Shown here in pieces: positions 1 to 6,270 of a stretch of 8,555 nt of DNA. The number at the start of each line of letters is the position of its first letter. Position 1 is the first letter of the stretch. The stretch covers positions 1-8,555 of the forward strand of contig DASH01000061.1 in the NCBI GenBank assembly GCA_002503705.1. Direction: 5' to 3'. Under the pieces are notes generated by a model. The model was not told the DNA's origin. It saw only the letters and a list, made by a program, of their open reading frames with translations, and ran no database searches. The position numbers were made by a program, and so were the translations under genes. This DNA is from Candidatus Woesearchaeota archaeon UBA153. GTDB taxonomy: Archaea; Nanobdellota; Nanobdellia; Woesearchaeales; UBA525.

Positions 1-15
1 ACGCGCCCGGAAAGA

Positions 16-23
16 TTTAAATA
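16..23 (+). promoter_or_regulatory. TATA box for the gene at 47
   Basis: TTTAAATA preceded by a purine-rich GGAAAGA stretch that could serve as a TFB recognition element. The box centre lies about 27 bp upstream of the ATG at 47. Transcription should therefore begin at or next to the start codon, giving a leaderless message. No ribosome binding site is visible between the box and the ATG, which agrees. Confidence 0.75.
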
Positions 24-46
24 CCCGCTTCTCCGCGGCCACACTC

Positions 47-478
47 ATGGTCGTCATCAACATCGACACGGCGAAAGACTCAAAAGAGGAGTTGCGCAAG
101 ACGATCAAGTACTTGCACTCGCTCCTTGACGAGAAGGACGACGATTCCTTCTTCCCAGTTCCGGATTTCTCCGCGTCAACAGCCGCTCCGGCGGCGCAAC
201 CGGTCGAGGAACCGGCCCTCTCGTCCTCGAGCGTCGAGGAGTCCAACCCTGCCGCGGAAGCGCTCGCTGAAGTGTTCGCAGTCTTCGACACCGAAGAGAC
301 GCCGCAAAGCCATGCTCCGCAAAAACGGCCGGGCGAAGGAATGGACGCGGAGAGCCTCCTCGCCGCGGTCGAAGAGTCGACAGCAAAACTTTCTCAAGAG
401 AAACCAGGACTGAAGAAGCGCTCGTCGAAGAAAGACGGTGAAGCTGACACGTTCATCGAAATCGTCGAGTACGGATAG
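47..478 (+). CDS. Small acidic protein, N-terminal helix plus disordered tail (hypothetical)
   Basis: 143 residues, function not recognised. Residues 1-30 (MVVINIDTAKDSKEELRKTI and on) look like one short strand followed by an amphipathic, charged helix. Residues 31-115 are rich in Ser, Ala, Pro and Glu and look disordered. A Lys/Arg patch follows near 121-129, and the chain ends in the acidic hydrophobic segment TFIEIVEYG. There is no signal peptide, membrane segment or cysteine pair. Short proteins with this kind of folded N-terminus and loose linker are often adaptors, but that is inference. The ATG is chosen because a TATA box sits 27 bp upstream, implying a leaderless transcript. It converges with the lipoprotein gene 48 bp downstream and shares no operon with it. 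Confidence 0.75.
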   Translation: MVVINIDTAKDSKEELRKTIKYLHSLLDEKDDDSFFPVPDFSASTAAPAAQPVEEPALSSSSVEESNPAAEALAEVFAVFDTEETPQSHAPQKRPGEGMDAESLLAAVEESTAKLSQEKPGLKKRSSKKDGEADTFIEIVEYG

Positions 479-526
479 AGAACGAACGAAAAAGAATATG
501 CAAAGAAGTTTTTCTTCAAAGAGTCT
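479..526. other. Short convergent spacer with T tract
   Basis: 48 bp between two convergent stop codons. It holds a run of five T (+ strand, about 510-514) and, on the other strand, a run of five T near 488-492. Either could act as an archaeal T-rich termination signal. The only hairpin is a weak 4-bp GAAG/CTTC stem. Confidence 0.35.
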
Positions 527-730
527 TCATCCGCCGCCGGTGCCTTCACGCACGAGCGGAACGCCGCCAGTCGGCGGGAACGACTCGTTCCCGATTGTCG
601 GCGGGTTCGGCGGGAGCGGCAAGTCCCCTATCGACGCGTCCTCATCGACGGTCGTCTCCTCCGAACCGCACCCCGCGATGAGGAGCGTTCCGAGGACGAG
701 CGCGACGAACGCAATCAGAGTCCATTTCAT
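527..730 (-). CDS. Very small predicted lipoprotein
   Basis: 67 residues. Residues 1-20 form a classic lipoprotein signal: a short charged start (MKW), a hydrophobic core (TLIAFVALVLGTLL) and the lipobox LIAGC with Cys21 as the likely lipid anchor. The remaining ~46 residues are a Gly/Pro/Ser/acidic tail (PLPPNPPTIGNESFPPTGG) without recognisable domain, probably extended outside the cell. The frame is open upstream to a possible start at 787, but that lies inside the TATA box. The ATG at 730 is preferred because GGAGGGTGA stands 4 nt upstream and the signal peptide starts there. It is divergently transcribed from the exported transglutaminase-like gene, so the two may be co-regulated envelope genes (inference). 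The function of the mature tail is unknown. Confidence 0.8.
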   Translation of the reverse strand: MKWTLIAFVALVLGTLLIAGCGSEETTVDEDASIGDLPLPPNPPTIGNESFPPTGGVPLVREGTGGG

Positions 731-734
731 AGTA

Positions 735-743
735 TCACCCTCC
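735..743 (-). promoter_or_regulatory. Strong ribosome binding site of the lipoprotein gene
   Basis: On the minus strand GGAGGGTGA ends 4 nt before the ATG at 730. It is close to the archaeal consensus GGAGGTGATC. It decides the start against the longer open frame beginning at 787. Confidence 0.8.
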
Positions 744-770
744 TTGTGATGGGTTCCCAAAAGCGCCTCG

Positions 771-782
771 TCTTTATATATT
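771..782 (-). promoter_or_regulatory. TATA box for the lipoprotein gene
   Basis: On the minus strand the sequence reads AAATATATAAAGA. Its centre is about 27 bp upstream of position 750, predicting a leader of about 20 nt that just includes the ribosome binding site. It is separated by about 30 bp from the oppositely oriented box at 813-824. Confidence 0.7.
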
Positions 783-812
783 TTCACCCTTCGACGCGGC
801 CAGCACCGAGAA

Positions 813-824
813 AATATTTATATA
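813..824 (+). promoter_or_regulatory. TATA box for the transglutaminase-like gene
   Basis: AATATTTATATA preceded by GAGAAA, a good match to an archaeal BRE plus TATA arrangement. It predicts a transcript start near 846. That leaves a leader of about 23 nt if translation begins at 870. Confidence 0.75.
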
Positions 825-869
825 CTCGCGACCGGTCTTCGTGAGCACAAACAGTTGGGGTTGACACTC

Positions 870-2318
870 TTGCGGAACACGCCCGTCGCGGTCATCGTTG
901 TCGTTACCTTGCTGCTCTTTTCATCTCTCCTCTTTTCATCTCTCTTTTCCGCTCTTGTCCTCGCGGAGGACGAGACGCTCTCGAACGTCGACTCGACGAT
1001 TGAACAACTTCAGGCGGGCGCGGAAGACGCGACGCTCACCGCCGCGCCCTCACGGGAAATCTTCCAGAACAAGACGGTCGTCCAGCGCACCGGGCGGATG
1101 GAGCTTCTCCTCCCTGACACGCCTCCGCCCGCGGAGATCAGGAATGATTTCATCCGGCGTTTGACGCGAGACGGGGAGACGCCGTTGCTCTCGCCGCGCA
1201 ACCAGTTGCTCGTTGAGGATTTGGAGACTCGCCGCCAATCAATCGCCATCCTGAAAGAGTTCGAAGCGGCGCAGGACGACTCCACGATGGCCGCGCTGCG
1301 CATCCTCGGCAAGCATGACGTCGACCGGTACATGGTCGTCTTCAACAGCAGCTGTCTCGTCGACGGCATCCCGGAGATGGCCATCAAGCGGAACATCCTG
1401 ACGGACAAGTACCGGTTCATGGTGTTGCGGATGCCGAAACCGATGCTCGCCAGCCTCGTCGAGAACGACTGCGTCTACAAGATTGCGGACCGTGAGAACG
1501 AAGAGCAGTTCTTCGCGTACGCGAAACGCATCCTGCTTGAAGAGCGGAAGGAGCGAACGAAGCAGATGAATCTCGACGGCTCATCGCACGACCTTGAGAA
1601 CTATCAAGAGCTCCAAGACTCGCTCGAGAAGGAGTGGGACACCGCGGCTGGCAGACACTCGCCGCTGCAACAGTACGTCACGCCCGCGGATTCGAGCATT
1701 GTGAACGATGCCGTCGGAAAATCTCCTGAAGAGCTGTATCTCAAGGCGCTCAGTTGGCCATGGATGTCCGATCCCGCCTTCTGGAATGAGACTGACCGTT
1801 GGCTCGCGCCGGGAAGCTTCATCCGCGAGACACCGGGGAAGACTGGCAATCCTGCACCGAGCACGCCGGTGAGCGATTGCGAAGAGCACGCGAACACGCT
1901 TGTCGCCTTGCTCCGCGCAAGCGGCATCCCCTCGAAGGACGTGCGCGTCGCGATTGGCAACGTCGAGTTCGAGGACGGCAGCGTCGGCGGTCACGCGTGG
2001 GCTGAGCTCCGGATGAACGGCACGTGGATTGTTCTTGATGGCACGGTCGGCCCGTACGTGGATGACGAGACGCGGACGCTCCACCAGCGCGAAGGCCTCC
2101 CGTACGTCTATTGGAAGTATCACGAGTTCCCGGTCCGGGACGTCTGGGCGTACTATAACGACCAGCACTTCCTCGACATGCGGTACCAGAAAGCGCCTTC
2201 CACTTGGGGTCAGGATGCGGGAACGCTGTTCGACAAGGAGATGGGCGACGCGATGCGGCCTTCCCTGTGGGAGCGCATCATCCTCTTCCTCCTCAAGATT
2301 GTCGGGAAGTTCGCGTAG
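870..2318 (+). CDS. Exported transglutaminase-like (papain-fold) protein
   Basis: 482 residues from TTG 870. Residues 6-32 are a long hydrophobic signal or anchor ending in ALVLA before an acidic ED, a plausible signal peptidase site. Residues 33-260 are mostly charged and predicted helical, with no domain I recognise. The C-terminal half holds a transglutaminase-like core with the full catalytic triad: Cys337 in SDCEEHANTL, His375 in GGHAWAEL and Asp390 in WIVLDGT. The tail LWERIILFLLKIVGKFA is strongly hydrophobic and may bind membrane. Family members are cysteine peptidases or amide-modifying enzymes; the substrate is unknown and probably outside the cell. No ATG exists near the 5' end. 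TTG at 855 and 861 are also in frame, but only the TTG at 870 has an SD-like GGGGTTGA 5 nt upstream. It converges with the kinase gene, with 19 bp between stops. Confidence 0.82.
   Translation: MRNTPVAVIVVVTLLLFSSLLFSSLFSALVLAEDETLSNVDSTIEQLQAGAEDATLTAAPSREIFQNKTVVQRTGRMELLLPDTPPPAEIRNDFIRRLTRDGETPLLSPRNQLLVEDLETRRQSIAILKEFEAAQDDSTMAALRILGKHDVDRYMVVFNSSCLVDGIPEMAIKRNILTDKYRFMVLRMPKPMLASLVENDCVYKIADRENEEQFFAYAKRILLEERKERTKQMNLDGSSHDLENYQELQDSLEKEWDTAAGRHSPLQQYVTPADSSIVNDAVGKSPEELYLKALSWPWMSDPAFWNETDRWLAPGSFIRETPGKTGNPAPSTPVSDCEEHANTLVALLRASGIPSKDVRVAIGNVEFEDGSVGGHAWAELRMNGTWIVLDGTVGPYVDDETRTLHQREGLPYVYWKYHEFPVRDVWAYYNDQHFLDMRYQKAPSTWGQDAGTLFDKEMGDAMRPSLWERIILFLLKIVGKFA
915..943 (+). repeat. 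In-frame 15-bp tandem repeat in the signal peptide
   Basis: The 14-nt unit CTCTTTTCATCTCT occurs at 915-928 and again at 930-943, a 15-bp period. It encodes the repeated pentapeptide LFSSL-LFSSL in the hydrophobic core. Gain or loss of a unit would keep the reading frame and only change the length of the membrane segment. Confidence 0.75.
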
Positions 2319-2337
2319 GAATGCGGAGCATGAACGC

Positions 2338-5250
2338 TCACTTCGGTTCGAGCTGTTCGAGAAGATTTCCGGCTTTCTTCGCGTACGCTTCGACCCCTGA
2401 CTCCCTCGCGCGCACGTACGCCTCCTCGAGAACGTTGTGGGCGAGTGCAATCTCCCCTTGCTTCATGAGCAGTTCCCCTTTGCTGAGGAGCGCGAGCGCT
2501 TGGTACTTCGGCAGGCCGTTCGTCGTCGCAGCGTCGTACGACTCCTCCAAGAGCTGCAACGCGCGGCGCGTCTTCCCGTCTTTCTCGAGCAGTTTCGCTT
2601 CCAACGTCAGGAGGAACGGCCGCAAGTAGCCGTTGTCTTCGCCCTCTTTCACCGCCTCGTCGATGGCGCTTCGTGCCGCGGCATCGTCGCCGAGCTCGAA
2701 TTCGGTCTCGCCAAGCCTGCCGAGTGCGTAGACGCGGAATGTGTCTTTCGCATTCTCCCTGAGACTGTCGATGGTGAGGAGGTACTGTTCCTTCGCGCGA
2801 GCATGCTCTCCCTGGTACGCGAACGAGTCCCCCCACGGGAGGTGGAGGATCGCTTCGAGGTACGAATTCCCTTGCGTCTTCGCGATCGTGACGCCTTCCT
2901 GCGCGAATCGAACAGCGTCCGCGTACGCGCCAGCTTCAGAATGGATGTCCGCGGCGTTGTAGAGCGCGTCGGGAAGCGACGCGGTGTTCTTCATCTCTTC
3001 GTACATCTTGACCGCGTTGGTGATCTTCGCCATCGCCGCCTGCTTGTTCCCGCTCTCGGAGAGGACGGAGGCGAGCGTCTCGTACGTCTTCGCGAGCGAG
3101 CCGACACCGCCTTCCTCTTGGAGGATCTTCACGGCGAGCTCGAGCGAGGCTTGCGCTTCGGGCAGGCGACCGCGGTGGTACTCCATGACGCCGATGGACG
3201 CGTGCACGTTTCCGAGCAGGAGCCGGTTCGGCTGGTCGAGCGCGATGCGACGCGCCTCTTCGTACGACGCGAGCGCCTCCTTCGAAGCGCCCATCTCTCG
3301 CTGGAACCAGCCTCGTTTCAAGAGAAGGAGCGCGAGATTGCCCGGGTCTTCACGCTTGATTGAGAATCCCTCTTCGCGGCGATCGGTGATGGGCTCGATC
3401 GCCTCGTTGATGATGTCGAGACCTTTCTGCCGCCAGCCTTTCCTGGACTCGCCGCTCTCGCCGAGCGATTTCGTCCAGCTGATTGTGGCGGCGTTGTTCG
3501 CGTACAACGCGTTTCCTGTCTCGCTGTAGAGTGTTTGGAAGAGCGGGATTGCTTCTTCTGGCTTCTCAAGCTGGCGGAACCGCGCGTTAAGGTACTTCTT
3601 CTCTTCGATGGTGAGCAAGGGTTGTCGGTTCGCGACGACCCGGTACAACTCCTTCGCGTCGTCGTAATGGCCGATCTTGATCTTCCCGTCGCCGAGACGA
3701 AGGTTCGCCAACGCTTCCAATCTCGCGGCCTCTTTCGCGAGGCCGAGCTTCGGCCACGACAGCTCGCCGAGCTTCGCGAGCGCGCCTTCGAGCTGTCCTT
3801 CGGCGCCGAACACGTCCTCGACGCTCTGCAACGTCAGGCCTCGCTCGTACTGCGTTCGCGCACTCTCGACACGCGACGGGTTGCGGTACTTGACGGTGTT
3901 GAACGTGTTCGCGCCGAACCAGATTGCGAGGCTGGTGGTGAGGAGGCTCGGGAGGCCGATTCTGATGCCGTTCTCGACGGCGAGTCGCATCGTATTGAGT
4001 CGTTTCGAACGGTTGATGATGAGCGTTCGCAGCTCGTTGACGCTCTGGTATCGTTGTTGCTCGTCAATCTTCGAGCCTTTCGCGACAATTTTTTGAAGCG
4101 CTTTGCGCGCGCTCTTTTCATCCGCTCGTTGCCAGAACGTCTGTCCCGTTGGCAAGGGTGCGGTCTCGAACTCTTTCACGAGGTCTTCTAGGTCTCTTTC
4201 TCGCAGCGAGAATTGTTCTCTGCCGCCGGTCTTGAGGTAGCGTGCGATGCTCTCAATCTCTGGCTTCGTCCGGAGACGTTTTCCCGTGAAGAGCTCGTAC
4301 GCGGTCAGCGCCATCGCGTACGTGTCGGTGAACGCGTCGACGACGCCGAAGCGCAGTTGTTCCGGCGCCATGTAGGGCATCGAGCCTGCAGTCGTGTCTG
4401 GGACTTCGCCGCGCTTCGCCGCGACCCCGAGGTCGATTATCTTGATGATGTTCTCCGGCGTCCGCATCATGTTCTCCGGCTTGAGGTCCCGGTGGACGAG
4501 TCCCGCGTCGTGGACTGGCCGGAGGGCGATGCACATCTGCTCGAGGTAACGGAGCGTCTCGACGGCGGTGAATCGTTGCGTCTTGAGGATTTTCTGGAAC
4601 GTCTCGCCGTTGACGAGCTCTTGCTCGATGAAGCCGGGCTGATCGCCTTTCGGCGGCTTTGCCATGTAGATGTCTACCATCTTCGGCTGCGGGTTGCGGA
4701 CGCGTGCCATCGCTTCGCCTTCTTCACCGATGGCCCCGATGATTCGTCGAGCCTCTTCCTCTCCTTCGTTCAAGAGGACTTTCAGCGCGACTTCGCGGTT
4801 GAGGAACAGGTTCATCGCGCGGTAGACTCGACCCATGCCGCCCTCGCCGAGAACGCCGAGAATACGGTATTCGCCGTTTAGGATGACCTGGCCGGGGACG
4901 TACGCGGCCGCGTCGCTTGTTTTCGCGGACGGCGTGTTCGGTCGCGGAGCCGCCCTTGCTTGCACGACGTTCGTCCGCGCGTCGTCGGGGTTGAACAGTC
5001 CGGTCGGCGCAGTTTCGAGTCGTTGTTCGAGATCGTCGTGGGGTTTGTCGTGGGGTTTTCCGTTGTCGTTCGTGGCGTTCGTGGGTGGTTTCGCGATTGT
5101 TTGTCCTTCTGAGTCATCGATTGGTCTGTCGGCTATCGTCCGTCCTTCGCCGTCTTCACCGCTCGTTTCCGTTGCAGGCTTGTCGCTGTTCGGGAGGGCG
5201 AACTTGTCAGTCGGCGCTTCACCGTCGTCATCGTCAAAGGGCATATTCAC
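2338..5250 (-). CDS. Membrane-anchored Ser/Thr protein kinase with C-terminal TPR repeats
   Basis: 970 residues (968 if ATG 5244 is used). Residues 1-120 are polar and disordered. Residues 128-410 form a Hanks-type kinase: Gly-rich loop GEGGMGRV (135-142), VALKV with Lys157, helix-C Glu around 176-179, catalytic loop HRDLKPEN (253-260, Asp255), metal site IDLG (Asp273; DLG replaces DFG) and APE at 295-297. All catalytic residues are present, so activity is expected. A single hydrophobic segment, about 431-450, probably crosses the membrane. Residues 464-970 are TPR-like helical pairs, e.g. ASIGVMEYHRGRLPEAQASL (684-703), YNAADIHSEAGAYADAVRFA and LLSKGELLMKQGEIALAHNV. The layout resembles bacterial PknB-like kinases with TPR sensor regions, so acquisition from bacteria is possible (inference). 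No phosphatase, FHA protein or response regulator lies in the window, and the substrate is unknown. Confidence 0.9.
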   Translation of the reverse strand: MNMPFDDDDGEAPTDKFALPNSDKPATETSGEDGEGRTIADRPIDDSEGQTIAKPPTNATNDNGKPHDKPHDDLEQRLETAPTGLFNPDDARTNVVQARAAPRPNTPSAKTSDAAAYVPGQVILNGEYRILGVLGEGGMGRVYRAMNLFLNREVALKVLLNEGEEEARRIIGAIGEEGEAMARVRNPQPKMVDIYMAKPPKGDQPGFIEQELVNGETFQKILKTQRFTAVETLRYLEQMCIALRPVHDAGLVHRDLKPENMMRTPENIIKIIDLGVAAKRGEVPDTTAGSMPYMAPEQLRFGVVDAFTDTYAMALTAYELFTGKRLRTKPEIESIARYLKTGGREQFSLRERDLEDLVKEFETAPLPTGQTFWQRADEKSARKALQKIVAKGSKIDEQQRYQSVNELRTLIINRSKRLNTMRLAVENGIRIGLPSLLTTSLAIWFGANTFNTVKYRNPSRVESARTQYERGLTLQSVEDVFGAEGQLEGALAKLGELSWPKLGLAKEAARLEALANLRLGDGKIKIGHYDDAKELYRVVANRQPLLTIEEKKYLNARFRQLEKPEEAIPLFQTLYSETGNALYANNAATISWTKSLGESGESRKGWRQKGLDIINEAIEPITDRREEGFSIKREDPGNLALLLLKRGWFQREMGASKEALASYEEARRIALDQPNRLLLGNVHASIGVMEYHRGRLPEAQASLELAVKILQEEGGVGSLAKTYETLASVLSESGNKQAAMAKITNAVKMYEEMKNTASLPDALYNAADIHSEAGAYADAVRFAQEGVTIAKTQGNSYLEAILHLPWGDSFAYQGEHARAKEQYLLTIDSLRENAKDTFRVYALGRLGETEFELGDDAAARSAIDEAVKEGEDNGYLRPFLLTLEAKLLEKDGKTRRALQLLEESYDAATTNGLPKYQALALLSKGELLMKQGEIALAHNVLEEAYVRARESGVEAYAKKAGNLLEQLEPK

Positions 5251-5377
5251 TACTGAGTAATAATTATTAGTTTATAAGATTTCTTCTTTTATTTATAAAG
5301 AGTATATAAATGGTGCTCTTCAGAACCCCGAACTTCTCGTCATCCGCGCGCTCAGCTCACACTATCTGGCTCGCTCA
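5251..5377. other. AT-rich spacer with several TATA-like boxes
   Basis: 127 bp between the kinase start and the phosphoesterase stop. Positions 5255-5312 are strikingly AT-rich and hold, besides the kinase box, TTTATAAAG (about 5289-5297) and TATATAAAT (5303-5311). These can be read on either strand. They may give the kinase alternative start sites or drive a short transcript antisense to the phosphoesterase 3' end. No supported ORF follows. Confidence 0.4.
5270..5280 (-). promoter_or_regulatory. TATA box for the kinase gene
   Basis: On the minus strand ATCTTATAAAC. The centre lies 24 bp from GTG 5250 and 30 bp from ATG 5244, so the message is leaderless or nearly so. No ribosome binding site is present. 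A leaderless transcript would favour the ATG at 5244, but GTG 5250 cannot be excluded. Confidence 0.6.
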
Positions 5378-5983
5378 CTATATGTCCAAGAAGAACCCTT
5401 TCGGCCCGACATTGATGACGCGCGTCTTCCCGATACGCTCCTCAATGCCCTCCGCCTCATGCACGTGGCTGCAGAACGCGATGTCCGGCTGCAGCTCCTC
5501 AATCGCCTTGCGCACGCCGCTGCTGCCGGGCACGAAGACGCTCAATCGGCTCATCAACGTGCCGTCAGGGTGGACGTGCGTCACCATAATCCGCTTCTCC
5601 GCGTTCGCGACGTCCGTGTGCGCGCGCTTGAGCGTCTCGTGCAACTCGCGCTCGCTCAACCGCTCCGCGCCGATATTCGCCTTTCCGCACCCGAAGATGC
5701 CGACGTGCTCATACCTGACGCTGTACCCGTGCAGGCTCGTCATCGTCGGATAGAGCGCTTTCAAGAAGTCATGCGTCGCCATGCTCTCATGGTTTCCCGG
5801 CACGAAGAGGACTTTCCGCTTCCGCTGCAAGAACGGCCCGATCAACCCTTTCGGCTCCACGTCAGCGTGCGTCAAGTCGCCGCAGATGATGACCAAGTCC
5901 GCGCGCTCGCGTTCCGCCTTCTCGGCCAGCTTCGCCGCGAGCGAACGGTCGTTGTGCAAGTCCCCGACGCTGAAGATCCTCAT
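5378..5983 (-). CDS. YfcE/MJ0936-type metallophosphoesterase
   Basis: 201 residues. It shows the ordered metal-binding motifs of calcineurin-like phosphoesterases: GDLH (Asp8, His10), GDLT (Asp36), GNHES (Asn64, His65), THVHP (His136) and SHVHEAEG (His173, His175). The set is complete, so a dinuclear metal site and phosphodiesterase or phosphatase activity are expected. Small archaeal proteins of this group (MJ0936, YfcE relatives) act on phosphodiesters in vitro, and the true substrate is usually unknown. There is no signal peptide, so it is cytosolic. The ATG is supported by GGTGA ending 6 nt upstream on the minus strand. There is no clear TATA box in the 286 bp before it, so it may be read through from TsaC. 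Its ATG overlaps by ATGA the stop of the arginine-rich frame 5980-6270. Confidence 0.87.
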   Translation of the reverse strand: MRIFSVGDLHNDRSLAAKLAEKAERERADLVIICGDLTHADVEPKGLIGPFLQRKRKVLFVPGNHESMATHDFLKALYPTMTSLHGYSVRYEHVGIFGCGKANIGAERLSERELHETLKRAHTDVANAEKRIMVTHVHPDGTLMSRLSVFVPGSSGVRKAIEELQPDIAFCSHVHEAEGIEERIGKTRVINVGPKGFFLDI

Positions 5984-6270
5984 GATGGTTCACCAATAGT
6001 TCTCCCTGCGCGCCGCGCCAGACGCGGCCTCTCGGAGCGTGTTCTCCCCCGAGCGGAGCGCGGTTGTCGCTGGCGCGGTCCGGAACTGCTTGTTTTCGTT
6101 CGTCTCCGTTTCTCTTCCCGTCGTGATTCTTCCTCTCTTTTTCCTTGCCGACGTTTCAGACCACGACTGCTCTCCGCGACAGCAGCCGACCCGTCTGGCG
6201 ACGGGCTGACGTCCGTTGCGGGGCGACCCTGACGACGAACTGTCGCGGCGCCCATCTCGCTTCGCGCCAC
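5980..6270 (-). CDS. Doubtful arginine-rich 96-codon frame filling the TsaC/phosphoesterase gap
   Basis: The frame starts with GTG overlapping the TsaC stop (TAGTG) and ends with TGA overlapping the phosphoesterase start (ATGA), the arrangement of coupled genes. The product would be very basic and disordered (e.g. REEKRRRTKTSSSGPRQRQP), with roughly a quarter arginine and almost no hydrophobic core. Against it: third codon positions are close to random instead of the GC-rich third positions of neighbours. No ribosome binding site stands at the proper distance from the GTG. The other minus-strand frames are also largely open here, and the DNA holds strong inverted repeats. I consider a non-coding structured region more likely, but the double overlap is worth recording. 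Confidence 0.2.
   Translation of the reverse strand: MARSEMGAATVRRQGRPATDVSPSPDGSAAVAESSRGLKRRQGKREEESRREEKRRRTKTSSSGPRQRQPRSARGRTRSERPRLARRAGRTIGEPS
6013..6078. repeat. Perfect 9-bp inverted repeat with inner stem
   Basis: CCGCGCCAG (6013-6021) pairs perfectly with CTGGCGCGG (6070-6078). Inside, CTCGG (6031-6035) pairs with CCGAG (6049-6053), and CGGAGCG occurs twice as a direct repeat. This could fold into a branched hairpin in RNA of either strand, ahead of the phosphoesterase gene. No known RNA family is recognised. Confidence 0.5.
6174..6248. repeat. Second perfect 9-bp inverted repeat enclosing a hairpin
   Basis: CCGCGACAG (6174-6182) pairs with CTGTCGCGG (6240-6248). It encloses the tight hairpin CCCGTC-TGGC-GACGGG (6190-6205), flanked by further CAG/CTG pairing. 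It lies just after the TsaC stop on the minus strand. It may be the 3' end structure of the TsaC message or part of a larger structured RNA together with 6013-6078. Confidence 0.5.

Noticed and set aside
731..787. Longer lipoprotein start at 787
   Set aside because: That start sits inside the TATA box and would bury the signal peptide; the strong ribosome binding site points to 730.
1581..2450. 289-codon minus-strand open frame
   Set aside because: It is antisense to the transglutaminase core, which has an intact catalytic triad. The translation is Arg-rich and featureless.
2437..3363. 308-codon plus-strand open frame
   Set aside because: It lies antisense to the TPR region of the kinase, is rich in Arg/Val/Glu without recognisable motifs and has no promoter or ribosome binding site. 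It is a mirror frame of a GC-rich gene.
5310..5753. Plus-strand frame starting just after TATA-like boxes
   Set aside because: The ATG lies within the AT-rich box itself, and the frame is antisense to the conserved phosphoesterase C-terminus.
5459..6232. 257-codon plus-strand open frame
   Set aside because: It covers the phosphoesterase in antisense and runs through the structured spacer. It has no motif and no start signals.
5984..6269. RNase P RNA, SRP RNA or C/D box RNA in the spacer
   Set aside because: None of the expected signature sequences (GAGGAAAGUCC-like, SRP helix 8 motif, paired C and D boxes) is present.
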